A stretch of DNA of 64,000 nt from Georgenia satyanarayanai (GTDB lineage Bacteria > Actinomycetota > Actinomycetes > Actinomycetales > Actinomycetaceae): NCBI RefSeq assembly GCF_009193135.1, contig NZ_VUKC01000001.1, positions 434,001 through 498,000 of the forward strand, given 5' to 3'. The translations under genes and the position numbers were made by a program. Positions within the stretch are counted from its first letter, which is position 1. Every line of letters starts with the position of its first letter. Of the stretch, positions 9,047 to 18,019 are shown piece by piece. The notes below the pieces were generated by a model. It ran no database searches and was not told the DNA's origin. It saw nothing but the letters and a program-made list of their open reading frames with translations.

Positions 9047-11350
9047 TCAGCGGCGGCTGAGGTAGGCCCGCATGGTGAGAGGCTCCATCGTCGTCGTCGC
9101 GCGCGGCGCGGTGACCTGCGGCTCGGCGTCCTCCGGCGGCGGGCACTCCCAGGCGGAGTCCCACAGCAGCTCGTAGTCGGCGCCCGCGCCCTGGGGCAGG
9201 GTCACCTCCTGCGGGTCGAGGGAGCCGTTGAGGACGAGGAGGAGGTCACCGTCGCCGACGGCGTGGCCCGAGCGGAGCATCTGGAGCACCCGGACCCGGG
9301 AGTCGTGCCAGTCGGCGGAGTCCATCTCCTCGGCGTCGGCGCGGTACCAGGCGAGGTCGGGGATGGTGTCGCCCTCGGTGGTGTGCCCGGTGGCGAAGTG
9401 CGCGGGCCGCAGCACGGGGTGCTCGCGGCGCAGGCGCAGGAGGTGGCGGGTCGTGGCGAGCAGCTCGGCCTGCCAGGGCTGCAGCTCCCAGTCCACCCAG
9501 GAGATCTCGGTGTCCTGGCAGTAGGCGTTGTTGTTGCCGAGCTGGCTGCGGCCGATCTCGTCGCCGGCCGTGACCATCGGGGTGCCCGCGGACAGGAGCA
9601 GCGTGCCGAGGAGGTTGCGCACCACGCGGCGGCGGCCGAGGAGGATGTCCTCGCCGCGCTCGTGGACGGTGGGCGTGCTGCCCGCGCGCACCGCGGCGTC
9701 CCCCGGCCCGCCCCGGTCGTTGACGGGGCTGTGGGTGGCGACCGGCCCCTCGACCTCGAAGTTCCACGACCGGTTGTTGTCGCTGCCGTCGCGGTTGTCC
9801 TCGCCGTTGGCCTCGTTGTGCTTGCGGTTGTAGGTGACGAGGTCGGCGAGGGTGAAGCCGTCGTGCGCCGTCACGTAGTTGATGCTCGCGAGCGGGCCGC
9901 GCCCGCCGGGGACGGCGCCGTGGCCGAAGAGGTCGGCTGAGCCGGCCAGGCGGGTGGCGAGGTCACGCAGGTCGCCGCCGGTGCCGCCGGCCACGCCCGT
10001 GGCGGGATCGCTGAGCCAGAAGGTGCGGGTGGCGTCGCGGAAGCGGTCGTTCCAGTCGGCCAACGGGGCGGGGAACTGGCCGGTGCGCCACCCACCGGGG
10101 CCCACGTCCCACGGCTCGGCGATGAGCTTGACGTGGGACAGGACAGGGTCGGCGGCCAGGGCGACGAAGAACGGGTGGTGCGGGGTGAACTCCGCGCCGT
10201 GCCGGCCCAGGGTCGTGGCGAGGTCGAAACGGAAGCCGTCGACGCCGATCCGCTCGACCCAGTAGCGCAGGGAGTCCAGCGCCATCCGCACGACGTGGAC
10301 GCGGCGGAAGTCGAGGGAGTTGCCCGTCCCGGTGACGTCGAGGAGGTGGGCCGGGCGGACGCCGTCGTGCAGGTAGTACTCGGTGTTGTCCAGGCCGCGC
10401 CAGGACAGGGCCGGCCCGCCGTCACCGCCCTCGGCGGTGTGGTTGTAGACGACGTCGAGGATGACCTCGAGCCCTGCCTCGTGGAGGAGGTGGACCATGC
10501 CCCGGACCTCGTCGAGGACGGCGCCCGGGCCCTGGGCCTGCGCGGCCTCGGTGGCGTACCGCGGCTCGGGGGCGAAGAAGCCGAGAGTGTTGTAGCCCCA
10601 GTAGTTGGTCAGGCCCTTGTCGACGAGGAAGGGCTCGTCACCGGCCGCGTGGATGGGGAGCAGCTCGACGGCGGTGACCCCGAGGTCGAGCAGGTGCGCG
10701 ATGGTCACGGGGTGCGCCAGGCCCGCGTAGGTGCCGCGCAGGTGCTCGGGCACGCCCGGCAGGCGCTGGGTGAGGCCGCGCACGTGCGCCTCGTAGACGA
10801 CGGTGCGGTCCCACGGCACGTGGGGCCGGGCGTCGGCGGGCACGACCGGTGGCTCGGGCAGGATGACGCCGTGGCGGACGTGCCCCGCGGAGTCGAGGTC
10901 GCTGGGCGCCCAGCCGGGGACGGGGGCGAGGTCCTCGTCGACGGCGTGGCCGTAGACCTCCGGACCGTGGACGATCTCACCGGTGAGGCCGCGGGCGTAG
11001 GGGTCCAGGAGGAGCTTGGCGGGGTTGTGCCGCAGTCCCGCGGCGGGGTCCCAGCGGCCGTGGACGCGCAGGCCGTAGCGCTGCCCCGCGGCGACACCGG
11101 GGACGTGGCCCTGCCACACGCCGTGCTCGCCCCGGTGGAGCGCGAAGCGGCGCTCGCGGAAGGACCCGTGGTCCTCGTCGAGGAGGCACAGGTCGACGGC
11201 GGTCGCGTGGGAGGCGAGCACGGCGACGTCGATGCCGTCGCCCCACAGGTGCGCGCCCAGGGCCGGGGCGCGGCCGGTCACCCGCTGGGCGACGCTGCGC
11301 GCGGGGCTCGTGCGAACGGATGAAACGGTCATACTCATGGTGGAGCCCAT
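9047..11350 (-). CDS. glgX: Glycogen debranching enzyme GlgX
   Basis: This GH13 protein removes alpha-1,6 branches from limit dextrins and works with GlgP in glucan breakdown. An N-terminal CBM48-like domain is followed by the barrel, with the nucleophile motif GFRFDLATTLGR and the acid/base motif LIAEPWDVGPGGW, and then NYVTAHDGFTLADLVTY. At 767 residues from ATG 11350 it is slightly longer than E. coli GlgX. Three in-frame ATGs lie close together (11350, 11338, 11332). CACAAT sits 6 nt before the first, so the longest was chosen. Divergent from etfB. Confidence 0.92.
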   Translation of the reverse strand: MGSTMSMTVSSVRTSPARSVAQRVTGRAPALGAHLWGDGIDVAVLASHATAVDLCLLDEDHGSFRERRFALHRGEHGVWQGHVPGVAAGQRYGLRVHGRWDPAAGLRHNPAKLLLDPYARGLTGEIVHGPEVYGHAVDEDLAPVPGWAPSDLDSAGHVRHGVILPEPPVVPADARPHVPWDRTVVYEAHVRGLTQRLPGVPEHLRGTYAGLAHPVTIAHLLDLGVTAVELLPIHAAGDEPFLVDKGLTNYWGYNTLGFFAPEPRYATEAAQAQGPGAVLDEVRGMVHLLHEAGLEVILDVVYNHTAEGGDGGPALSWRGLDNTEYYLHDGVRPAHLLDVTGTGNSLDFRRVHVVRMALDSLRYWVERIGVDGFRFDLATTLGRHGAEFTPHHPFFVALAADPVLSHVKLIAEPWDVGPGGWRTGQFPAPLADWNDRFRDATRTFWLSDPATGVAGGTGGDLRDLATRLAGSADLFGHGAVPGGRGPLASINYVTAHDGFTLADLVTYNRKHNEANGEDNRDGSDNNRSWNFEVEGPVATHSPVNDRGGPGDAAVRAGSTPTVHERGEDILLGRRRVVRNLLGTLLLSAGTPMVTAGDEIGRSQLGNNNAYCQDTEISWVDWELQPWQAELLATTRHLLRLRREHPVLRPAHFATGHTTEGDTIPDLAWYRADAEEMDSADWHDSRVRVLQMLRSGHAVGDGDLLLVLNGSLDPQEVTLPQGAGADYELLWDSAWECPPPEDAEPQVTAPRATTTMEPLTMRAYLSRR

Positions 11351-11505
11351 CGTGCCATTGTGTGCGGCGGCCGTGGGGCGCCTTGCGGGTGAGATGTACC
11401 GCGCGCGAGTCCGCTCAGGTCTGTGGGGCAGCTGTCGATGGTGGTGTCCAGAGGGTGTGACGGACGGTGTCGGCACGAGGCCGCCGAAGGTGGCAGGCTT
11501 GGGCC

Positions 11506-12276
11506 ATGAGGATCGTCGTGTGCGTCAAGCATGTCCCCGATGTCCAGTCCGAGCGAGCGCTGGACGATGACGGCCACCTCGTGCGTGGCCTCGACGATGT
11601 CCTCAACGAGCTCGACGAGAACGCCGTCGAGGCGGCCGTCAGCCTCGTCGAGGAGCACGGCGGGGAGGTCGTCGCCCTGACGATGGGCCCCGACGACGCC
11701 GAGGACGCGGTACGCCGCGCCCTGCAGATGGGCGCCGACCGCGGCGTCCACGTGAGCGACGAGGCGCTCGCCGGCTCCGACGCCGTCGCCACCGCCCGCG
11801 TCCTCGCGGCCGCCGTCCGCACCCTGCAGGGCGAGGCGCCCGTCGACCTCGCCATCACCGGCATGGCCTCCCTCGACGGCCTCACCTCGATGCTGCCCGC
11901 GGCGCTCGCCGCCGCGCTCGACCTGCCCCCGCTCACGCTCGCCAGCGAGCTCACCGTGACCGGTGGCCGGGTGCGCGTGCGCCGCGACATCGGGACGGCC
12001 GCCGAGGTGCTCGAGGCGCCGCTGCCCGCGCTCGTGTCGGTCACCGACCAGGCCAACGAGCCGCGCTACCCGGCCTTCCGGGCCATCAAGGCCGCCCGGA
12101 AGAAGCCGGTCGACACGTGGTCGCTCGCCGACCTCGGCCTCGGTACGGCCGGGTCCGCGACCGCCGTGGTCTCCGCCGAGGAGCGCCCCGCCCGCGAGCA
12201 GGGCCGCATCGTCACCGACTCCGGCGACGCCGGCCGGCAGCTGGCCGAGTTCCTCATCGACGCCAAGCTCGTCTGA
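11506..12276 (+). CDS. etfB: Electron transfer flavoprotein beta subunit
   Basis: The 256-residue subunit binds AMP and, with EtfA, carries electrons from acyl-CoA and other dehydrogenases to the respiratory chain. The start MRIVVCVKHVPDV is typical, and the LDENAVEAAV and ITGMASLDG segments match EtfB. The C-terminal arm that wraps round EtfA is present. A CAGGCT box 6 nt before the ATG suggests leaderless expression. etfA follows after 26 bp with its own ribosome-binding site. Confidence 0.94.
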   Translation: MRIVVCVKHVPDVQSERALDDDGHLVRGLDDVLNELDENAVEAAVSLVEEHGGEVVALTMGPDDAEDAVRRALQMGADRGVHVSDEALAGSDAVATARVLAAAVRTLQGEAPVDLAITGMASLDGLTSMLPAALAAALDLPPLTLASELTVTGGRVRVRRDIGTAAEVLEAPLPALVSVTDQANEPRYPAFRAIKAARKKPVDTWSLADLGLGTAGSATAVVSAEERPAREQGRIVTDSGDAGRQLAEFLIDAKLV

Positions 12277-12302
12277 CCGACCCGCCAACCAGGAAGGCAC
12301 CC

Positions 12303-13289
12303 ATGACCCAGGGACCCGTGCTCGTCGTCGTCGACCACCACGAGGGCGCGCTCACGCCGTCGTCGACCGAGGTGCTCACCGCCGCGCGGACCCTCGCGGC
12401 CGGTGCGGCCGTGGCGGCCGTGTGGCTCGGGGAGCACGGCCCGGGGGAGGCGGCGCGCGCGGAGCTCGGCCGCTTCGGGGTGACCACCGTCCACGTGCCC
12501 GAGCTCGCCGGCCTCGCGCCGCAGCTCGCCGCCGTCGCGACCGAGGCCGTGGCGGCCGTCGTCGCGGCGACGTCGCCGCAGGCCGTGCTGCTCGTGTCGA
12601 CGTACGCGGGCAAGGAGATCGCCGCCGGCCTGGCGGTCATGCTGGGCACCGGCGCGGTCGTCGACGCCGACCGCGTCGAGCGCCGCGGTGACGGTGTCGC
12701 CGCGGGCAAGACCGTCCTCGGCGCCTCGTGGGCGACGGTGTGCGCGGTGACCGGACCGCTGCCCGTCGTCGCGCTGCGCCCGGCCGCCGTCGACGCCGAG
12801 CCGGCACCGGTGGCGGGGGAGGCGGAGGTCGTCGGTGTGCCCGTGGCCTTCACCGCCCGGGCCCGGGCCGTCGCCGTCGTCGAGCGCACCGAGTACCCCG
12901 CGACGGGGCAGGTGCCGCTGGCCGAGGCCCAGACCGTCGTCGTCGGCGGGCGTGGCACGGGCGGTGACTTCACCGCGGTCGAGGAGCTGGCCGAGCTGCT
13001 CGGGGGCGCCGTGGGTGCCACCCGCGACGTCACCGACGAGGGCTGGCGTGAGCACTCCGCGCAGGTCGGCCAGACGGGCGTCACCGTCGCGCCGCGCCTC
13101 TACATCGGCGTCGGGGTGTCCGGGGCCGTCCACCACACGGTGGGGATGCGGGCCGCGCAGACCGTCGTCGCCGTCAACACCGACCCCGAGGCCCCGATCT
13201 TCGAGCTCGCCGACTTCGGCGTCGTCGGCGCCGCGGAGGACGTCCTCCCCCAGGCCATCGAGACGATCCGCACCCACAAGCGAGCCTGA
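12303..13289 (+). CDS. etfA: Electron transfer flavoprotein alpha subunit
   Basis: The 328-residue FAD-binding partner of EtfB has an N-terminal nucleotide-fold domain and the conserved C-terminal FAD domain, with RLYIGVGVSGAVHHTVGMR and AVNTDPEAPIFELADFGVVG near the end. An AGGAAGG sequence 8 nt before the ATG sets the start. The pair etfB-etfA is commonly followed in actinobacteria by a cysteine desulfurase and mnmA; here a FKBP gene on the other strand intervenes first. Confidence 0.95.
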   Translation: MTQGPVLVVVDHHEGALTPSSTEVLTAARTLAAGAAVAAVWLGEHGPGEAARAELGRFGVTTVHVPELAGLAPQLAAVATEAVAAVVAATSPQAVLLVSTYAGKEIAAGLAVMLGTGAVVDADRVERRGDGVAAGKTVLGASWATVCAVTGPLPVVALRPAAVDAEPAPVAGEAEVVGVPVAFTARARAVAVVERTEYPATGQVPLAEAQTVVVGGRGTGGDFTAVEELAELLGGAVGATRDVTDEGWREHSAQVGQTGVTVAPRLYIGVGVSGAVHHTVGMRAAQTVVAVNTDPEAPIFELADFGVVGAAEDVLPQAIETIRTHKRA

Positions 13290-13323
13290 CGTCTGCCCCG
13301 GGGCACCCCAACAACGTCCCCGC

Positions 13324-13397
13324 AACTTCGCAATTGGTCGAGTGACCGACGCGTGAGGCGTGATGCGCGTCAGTCAGGCGACCAATTGCGAAGTTGT
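13324..13397. repeat. 74-bp interspersed inverted repeat (CAATTGG family)
   Basis: Arms CAACTTCGCAATTGGTCG (13324-13341) and its exact complement (13380-13397) flank a second imperfect inverted segment (GACCGACGCG / CGCGTCAGTC). It lies between convergent etfA and the FKBP gene. A half copy follows the mnmA stop at 33003. A REP-like element or two-way terminator is likely. Confidence 0.7.
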
Positions 13398-13429
13398 TGT
13401 CGGGGATTCGCGGGGGGCGGAGGGCTGGG

Positions 13430-14374
13430 TCAGCCGGCGTAGAGGATGTCGACGACGAAGACGAGGGTCGAGCCGCCGGGGATGGGGCCGTTGTCCTCGT
13501 CGCCGTAGCCGAGCTCCGGCGGGATGACCATGACGACCTGGCTGCCGACGCTCTGCCCGATCAGGCCGGTGTCCCAGCCCTCGATGACCTGGCCGGCGCC
13601 GGCCTCGAGGGAGAACGGGGTGCCCTTGGTCCAGGAGGAGTCGAAGGACGTGCCGTCCCACAGCCAGCCGCTGTACTGGACGAAGACGTAGTCACCCTCC
13701 TCGACCACGTCACCCTCGCCCTCGATGGTGGGGGCGACGACGAGCTCCGTGGGGGCCTCGCCGTCGACGGCCGCGATGCTCGGCTCACCGTTCTCCGCGA
13801 GCGTGACGGCCGGGACGTTCTCGGGGACGTCGACGGCGGCGCCCTCGGCGCGGGAGCGGGCGTCGACGACCTCGAGGGCCATGATCGCGGCCGAGGCCTG
13901 GGTGGGGCTGGCGAAGAGGACGCGCGCACCGACCTGCTGACCGATGAGGACGTCGTTGAGCGCCGGGACGGTCATCTCGTCGCTGACGACGAGCGGCTGC
14001 GGCTCGCCCTCGTAGGTCGAGTCGAGGACCTCGCCGTTCTCGCCGTTGACCTGGATGAAGTCGACGACGAGGAGCTGGCCCTCGACGATCTCCTCCCCGT
14101 CACCGGGCGAGGCGACGACGGCGGCGCTCTCGCTGACGTTGAGCGGCTGCTCGAAGGTGAGGGTCGGCTCGGCGCCGGCCTCGCCCTCGACGGTGATGCC
14201 CTCGAGCGCGGCGACGTCCTCGGGCGCGTTGCCCCCGTCGGCCCCGGGCGACTCGGCCTCGGTCGCGGTGGGGGTCTCGGCCGGCTCGGCGTCGCCCTCG
14301 TCGCTCGCGCAGCCGGCGAGGAGGAGGAGCGCGGCCAGGGCAGCGGCGGTGGTGGCGGTGGCGGATCGGCGCAC
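13430..14374 (-). CDS. Secreted FKBP-type peptidyl-prolyl isomerase lipoprotein with two FKBP domains
   Basis: The 314-residue protein starts at GTG 14374 behind AAGGACTCCCC and has a lipoprotein signal with lipobox LLAGC (Cys22), so it should be anchored outside the membrane. After an acidic Glu/Thr-rich linker come two FKBP-like domains. The first (about 85-190) keeps only the outline (GQLLVVDFIQVNGENG, MTVPALNDVLIGQQVGARVL). The second (about 215-314) has the canonical pattern VFVQYSGWLWDGTSFDSSW, GQVIEGWDTGLIGQSVGSQV and IPPELGYGDEDNGPIPGGST. It likely catalyses prolyl isomerisation in exported proteins. Divergent from the cysteine desulfurase. Confidence 0.9.
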   Translation of the reverse strand: MRRSATATTAAALAALLLLAGCASDEGDAEPAETPTATEAESPGADGGNAPEDVAALEGITVEGEAGAEPTLTFEQPLNVSESAAVVASPGDGEEIVEGQLLVVDFIQVNGENGEVLDSTYEGEPQPLVVSDEMTVPALNDVLIGQQVGARVLFASPTQASAAIMALEVVDARSRAEGAAVDVPENVPAVTLAENGEPSIAAVDGEAPTELVVAPTIEGEGDVVEEGDYVFVQYSGWLWDGTSFDSSWTKGTPFSLEAGAGQVIEGWDTGLIGQSVGSQVVMVIPPELGYGDEDNGPIPGGSTLVFVVDILYAG

Positions 14375-14474
14375 AGGGGAGTCCTTCGTGTGGTCGTACG
14401 TGCCGCTCGGGCGGCACCCGGACCAGCGTAGGTGCTGTTCCTGGGAGAAGGCCCACAGTCCGGGTGCGGCTTCG

Positions 14475-14480
14475 TAGACT
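14475..14480 (+). promoter_or_regulatory. Predicted -10 box of leaderless cysteine desulfurase promoter
   Basis: TAGACT ends 7 nt before the ATG at 14488, with no ribosome-binding site between them. It supports the chosen start over the upstream in-frame ATG at 14464. Confidence 0.55.
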
Positions 14481-14487
14481 CGGGCCC

Positions 14488-15639
14488 ATGGCGTACCTCG
14501 ACCACGCGGCAACGACCCCCGTCCGGCCGGAGGTCGCGGCCCGCTACGCCGAGGAGCTCACCCGGGGCGGCAACCCGTCCTCGCTCCACACGGTGGGGCG
14601 TGACGCGCGCCGCCGCCTGGAGGAGGCCCGTGAGGAGCTCGCCGCGGCCCTCGGCGCGGAGCCCGCCGAGGTCGTCTTCACCTCCGGCGGCACCGAGGCG
14701 GACAACCTCGCCGTCAAGGGCGCCGTCTACGCCCACCCCTCGCCGCGTCCGCGCCTGCTCGTCAGTGCCGTCGAGCACCACGCCGTGCTCGACGCCGCGG
14801 GCTGGCTGGGCGAGCGCGGGCTCGCTGACGTCACGGTGCTGCCCGTCACCGGGGACGGCACCGTCGACCTCGACGCCACCCACGCCGCCCTGGACGACGG
14901 CGACGCCCCGGCGCTCGTGTCGGTCATGTGGGCGAACAACGAGACGGGCGTCGTCCAACCGGTCGCCGGGCTCGTCGCGCTCGCGGGGGACGTCCCGGTC
15001 CACTCCGACGCCGTCCAGGCCGTGGCTCACCTGCCGGTCGACTTCGCGGCCAGCGGGCTCGCGGCGATGTCGGTGACCGGCCACAAGCTGGGCGGCCCGG
15101 TGGGCACCGGGGCGCTCGTGGCGCGCCGGGAGCTGGCGCTGGCCCCGGTCCACCACGGCGGGGGACAGGAGCGCGGCGTGCGCTCGGGCACCCTCGACGT
15201 GGCCGGTGCCCGCGCGCTGGCGCTGGCCGTGAGCCTGGCGGTGGAGGACCGGGAGGCCGAGAGCGCCCGGCTCGCGGCGCTGCGCGACCGGCTCGTCGCG
15301 GGGGCGCTCGCCGCGGTCGACGGGCTGCGGCTCACCGGGGCCGACGCGCCGCGGCTGCCGCACGTCGCCCACCTCACCGTCGAGGGCGCCGACGCAGACT
15401 CCCTCCTCTTCGGCCTCGACATGGCCGGGGTCAACGCCTCGGCCGGCTCGGCCTGCTCGGCCGGCGTGCAGGAGGCCTCCTTCGTCCTCGTCGCGATGGG
15501 CTACCCGTCCGAGCTGGCGCGCTCGGCGCTGCGCTTCTCGCTCGGCCGCACGACGACCGACGCCGACGTCGCCGCGGTGCTCGCCGCCCTGCCCGACGTC
15601 GTCGCCCGCTCCCGCGCCGCGAACGTCGCGCGCCGGTAG
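14488..15639 (+). CDS. NifS/IscS-like cysteine desulfurase
   Basis: The 383-residue pyridoxal-phosphate enzyme takes sulfur from cysteine, probably for tRNA 2-thiouridine formation by MnmA and for Fe-S assembly. It begins MAYLDHAATTPVRP. The PLP lysine is Lys200 (SVTGHKLGG), the PLP-stacking His is in SAVEHHAV (97-98) and the persulfide cysteine is Cys323 in GSACSAG. In many actinobacteria this gene lies directly before mnmA, which here sits 16 kb away. The last 139 bp overlap the end of a convergent kinase-like gene. Confidence 0.93.
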   Translation: MAYLDHAATTPVRPEVAARYAEELTRGGNPSSLHTVGRDARRRLEEAREELAAALGAEPAEVVFTSGGTEADNLAVKGAVYAHPSPRPRLLVSAVEHHAVLDAAGWLGERGLADVTVLPVTGDGTVDLDATHAALDDGDAPALVSVMWANNETGVVQPVAGLVALAGDVPVHSDAVQAVAHLPVDFAASGLAAMSVTGHKLGGPVGTGALVARRELALAPVHHGGGQERGVRSGTLDVAGARALALAVSLAVEDREAESARLAALRDRLVAGALAAVDGLRLTGADAPRLPHVAHLTVEGADADSLLFGLDMAGVNASAGSACSAGVQEASFVLVAMGYPSELARSALRFSLGRTTTDADVAAVLAALPDVVARSRAANVARR

Positions 15640-16799
15640 GGCCGGTCGGCGACCGCGCGCAGCAGGTCGGTGGCGACCGGGCGCCAGCTGGGACGGAAGG
15701 CGTAGACGCCGGCGAGGCGCAGGCGGGAGGCCAGGGCGTACGCGCGCACGCGGTCGCCGGGCACGTCGCCGACCCCGGCGAGGAAGCCGTCGCGGGCGGC
15801 CGCCGCGAGCGCCGGGGCGAGCAGACCCTGGGCCTGCCGCAGCTCGAGGTGCACGAGGAGGTTGGCGACGTCGAGCGCCCGCTCCCCGACGGCGAGCGTG
15901 TCGACGTCGATCATCCCGACCGTCCCGGCGCCGTCGAGGAGGAGCTGCTTGTCGTGGAGGTCGCGGTGCAGGACGCCGAGCAGGGGGTCGGCGGGCGCGT
16001 CGCCCAGCGCGGCCGTCACGTGGTCACCGGCGCGGCCGACGAGCGCGGGGTCGAGCAGGCCGTGGACGACGGCGGGGTGGAGCCAGTCCGCGACCGCACC
16101 GAGCTCCGCGGCGGCGTCGTGGCGTGCCGCCACCCGGTCAGGGCGCGCCTCGTGGAGGTGGCGGACGGCCCGCCCGGCGGCCTCCCACGCCGCCCGCGCC
16201 GCCTCCGGCTCCCACGGGCCCGCCCCGAGGTCGTGGAGGGTGCGGCCGGGCACGACGCTCCACCGCAGCACCCCGCGCTCCACCCCGGCGGCGTCGAGCA
16301 GCCGCGGCACGGGCACCGCGTCCCCCACGAGCTCGGCGACGAGGCCGCCGCGCCGCGCGAGGTCGGCGGCCCTGCTCCCGCGCACGACCTTCACGAACGC
16401 CCGGGGCGGGCCGTCCGGCGCGCCCAGGCGGACGACCGCGCGGCGCCCGGGGCGGTGCGCCACCATTCGGGCGTCGGCCTCGGCGAGCACGCCGGGCAGG
16501 GCGCGCAACCGTGAGTCGGCACCCTCCGGCTGGAGCAGGACGTCCCCCGCCGCCCGGGCCGGTGCGGGCGTGGCGGCCGCGGCGGCGGCGAGGGCGGCCG
16601 GGTCGGCGAACCACTGGCCCGCGACAGTCGCGCCGTCCTCCGCCGCGAGCTCGACGAGCGCGTGCTCGGTGCCGCGCGGCCAGGCCCGCACGAGGCGGTA
16701 GCCGCGCGAGCCGTCGTCGACGGCGTCGGGGAGGCGGCGCGGACGCCGGGCGGTGGCCCGCCGGGGCCGCGCGGCGGGGGCGGGGACGTCGGTGCTCAT
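15501..16799 (-). CDS. Aminoglycoside-phosphotransferase-fold protein (kinase 2 of glycosyltransferase operon)
   Basis: The 432-residue product has a small-molecule kinase fold. A likely ATP-site lysine is in RAFVKVVRGS, the catalytic loop is LHRDLHDKQLLLD and the metal motif is GMIDVDTLAVG. The substrate is unknown; the APH fold also phosphorylates choline, homoserine, sugars and antibiotics. It is the last gene of the operon, and its ATG overlaps the stop of the preceding kinase gene (ATGA). The final 46 codons, a basic Ser/Ala/Thr-rich tail, run antisense into the cysteine desulfurase. That tail may have arisen by loss of the original stop codon. A shorter functional protein is possible. 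Confidence 0.8.
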   Translation of the reverse strand: MSTDVPAPAARPRRATARRPRRLPDAVDDGSRGYRLVRAWPRGTEHALVELAAEDGATVAGQWFADPAALAAAAAATPAPARAAGDVLLQPEGADSRLRALPGVLAEADARMVAHRPGRRAVVRLGAPDGPPRAFVKVVRGSRAADLARRGGLVAELVGDAVPVPRLLDAAGVERGVLRWSVVPGRTLHDLGAGPWEPEAARAAWEAAGRAVRHLHEARPDRVAARHDAAAELGAVADWLHPAVVHGLLDPALVGRAGDHVTAALGDAPADPLLGVLHRDLHDKQLLLDGAGTVGMIDVDTLAVGERALDVANLLVHLELRQAQGLLAPALAAAARDGFLAGVGDVPGDRVRAYALASRLRLAGVYAFRPSWRPVATDLLRAVADRPYRRATFAARERATTSGRAASTAATSASVVVRPSEKRSAERASSDG

Positions 16800-18019
16800 G
16801 CGGCGAGCCCCGCGGCGACCGAGACGAGACGGGCGACGGCGTCCGGCCAGTCGGCGCGGTGGCGCCGGAAGGGCTCGACGGCGCGCTGGAGGACGGCCGC
16901 GGCGCAGTGCAGGCGCAGCGCGCGGCCGTCGACCTCCCCGCCGGCGCGGGTGTACCCGGCCAGGAGCGGGGCGAGCACCTCCGCGGGCTCGCCCGCCGCC
17001 GCGCCGGTGGCGACGAGCGCGCCGTACCAGGACGCGAGGTCGGTGAGCGGGTCGTCGAGCGCGACCCGGTCGAGGTCGATGAGGGTGAGCGGGGCCTGGC
17101 GGGGGCTCGCCGCCTCGGGGGACGCCCCCGAGGTGAGGTCGGGCCGCACGACGACCTGGTCGGCCGAGAGGTCACCGTGCACCGCGGTGACCGCCTCGCG
17201 GCCGGCCAGCCCCGCGCGGACCCGTTCGGCTGTGTCCCGCGCGGAGCCGGCGCACGCCGGCGCCACGGACCGGACGGCCGCGGTCGCCCTGGCCAGCCGG
17301 GCGGCGCGGTCGACGCGCCCCAGGCCCTCGACGCCGGCGCGGCGGTGCACCGCCGCCGCGAGCGCGCCGGCCTGTTCCCACAGCTCCTCCGTCCCGGTGA
17401 GCCGGTCGAGAGAGAGTCCCGGCACCCAGGCGGTCCGGACGGTCCCGCGGCGGGGCCGCACCGCCGTCACGGCGGGCAGCGGCAGGCCGGCGAGCGCACG
17501 GTGGCCGGCGGGCACGCCGCTCACCGCCCCCGGGTGGTACACCCGTACCAGCTCCGCCGGCCCGGCGGGTGCCTCGACCCGCGCCACCCAGCGGCGGCCG
17601 GGCCGGTAGACCAGGGGCGTGACGCCGTCGCCGTCCCGCAGCACGCGACGCACGCCGGGCAGCCGCCGGTCGGCGGTGACGTCGGTGAGCGCGACCGCGA
17701 GCGAGCCGTCGACGACGGCGCCCCGGCCGACGTCGTCGCCCTGCCCGCCGCGGCGCACCTTGGCGAGCTTGTCGGCCGCGCCCGGGCGCAGGGCGAGGGC
17801 CTGGGCGAAGGAGGTGGCGCCGTCGTCGCCGGTGAGGACGAGGGCGGCGAGGAGGGAGGTGCCCGGCTTGTACCGGAGGTAGACGACGCGGGCCTCGCGC
17901 ACGCCCCAGCCCGGGGCGAGGCGGCCGACGAGGCCGAGGGGAGCGAGCACCTCCCCGAGGCCGGGGAGTGCGGGGTCGGACACGGCGAGGCGGGCGTCCG
18001 CCGGTGCGAGGCCGGGCAT
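16796..18019 (-). CDS. Aminoglycoside-phosphotransferase-fold protein (kinase 1 of glycosyltransferase operon)
   Basis: The 407-residue product keeps the APH catalytic loop as [11 protein letters not shown] and the metal motif as [17 protein letters not shown]. The N-terminal half is divergent, with a degenerate lysine region. It overlaps the exporter gene before it and kinase 2 after it by four bases each, so the three are probably translated together. Kinase 1 and 2 share motif order but little sequence, so they look like ancient paralogues or two separate recruitments. A role in phosphorylating the product, its precursor or a polar head group is inference from context. Confidence 0.8.
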   Translation of the reverse strand: MPGLAPADARLAVSDPALPGLGEVLAPLGLVGRLAPGWGVREARVVYLRYKPGTSLLAALVLTGDDGATSFAQALALRPGAADKLAKVRRGGQGDDVGRGAVVDGSLAVALTDVTADRRLPGVRRVLRDGDGVTPLVYRPGRRWVARVEAPAGPAELVRVYHPGAVSGVPAGHRALAGLPLPAVTAVRPRRGTVRTAWVPGLSLDRLTGTEELWEQAGALAAAVHRRAGVEGLGRVDRAARLARATAAVRSVAPACAGSARDTAERVRAGLAGREAVTAVHGDLSADQVVVRPDLTSGASPEAASPRQAPLTLIDLDRVALDDPLTDLASWYGALVATGAAAGEPAEVLAPLLAGYTRAGGEVDGRALRLHCAAAVLQRAVEPFRRHRADWPDAVARLVSVAAGLAA

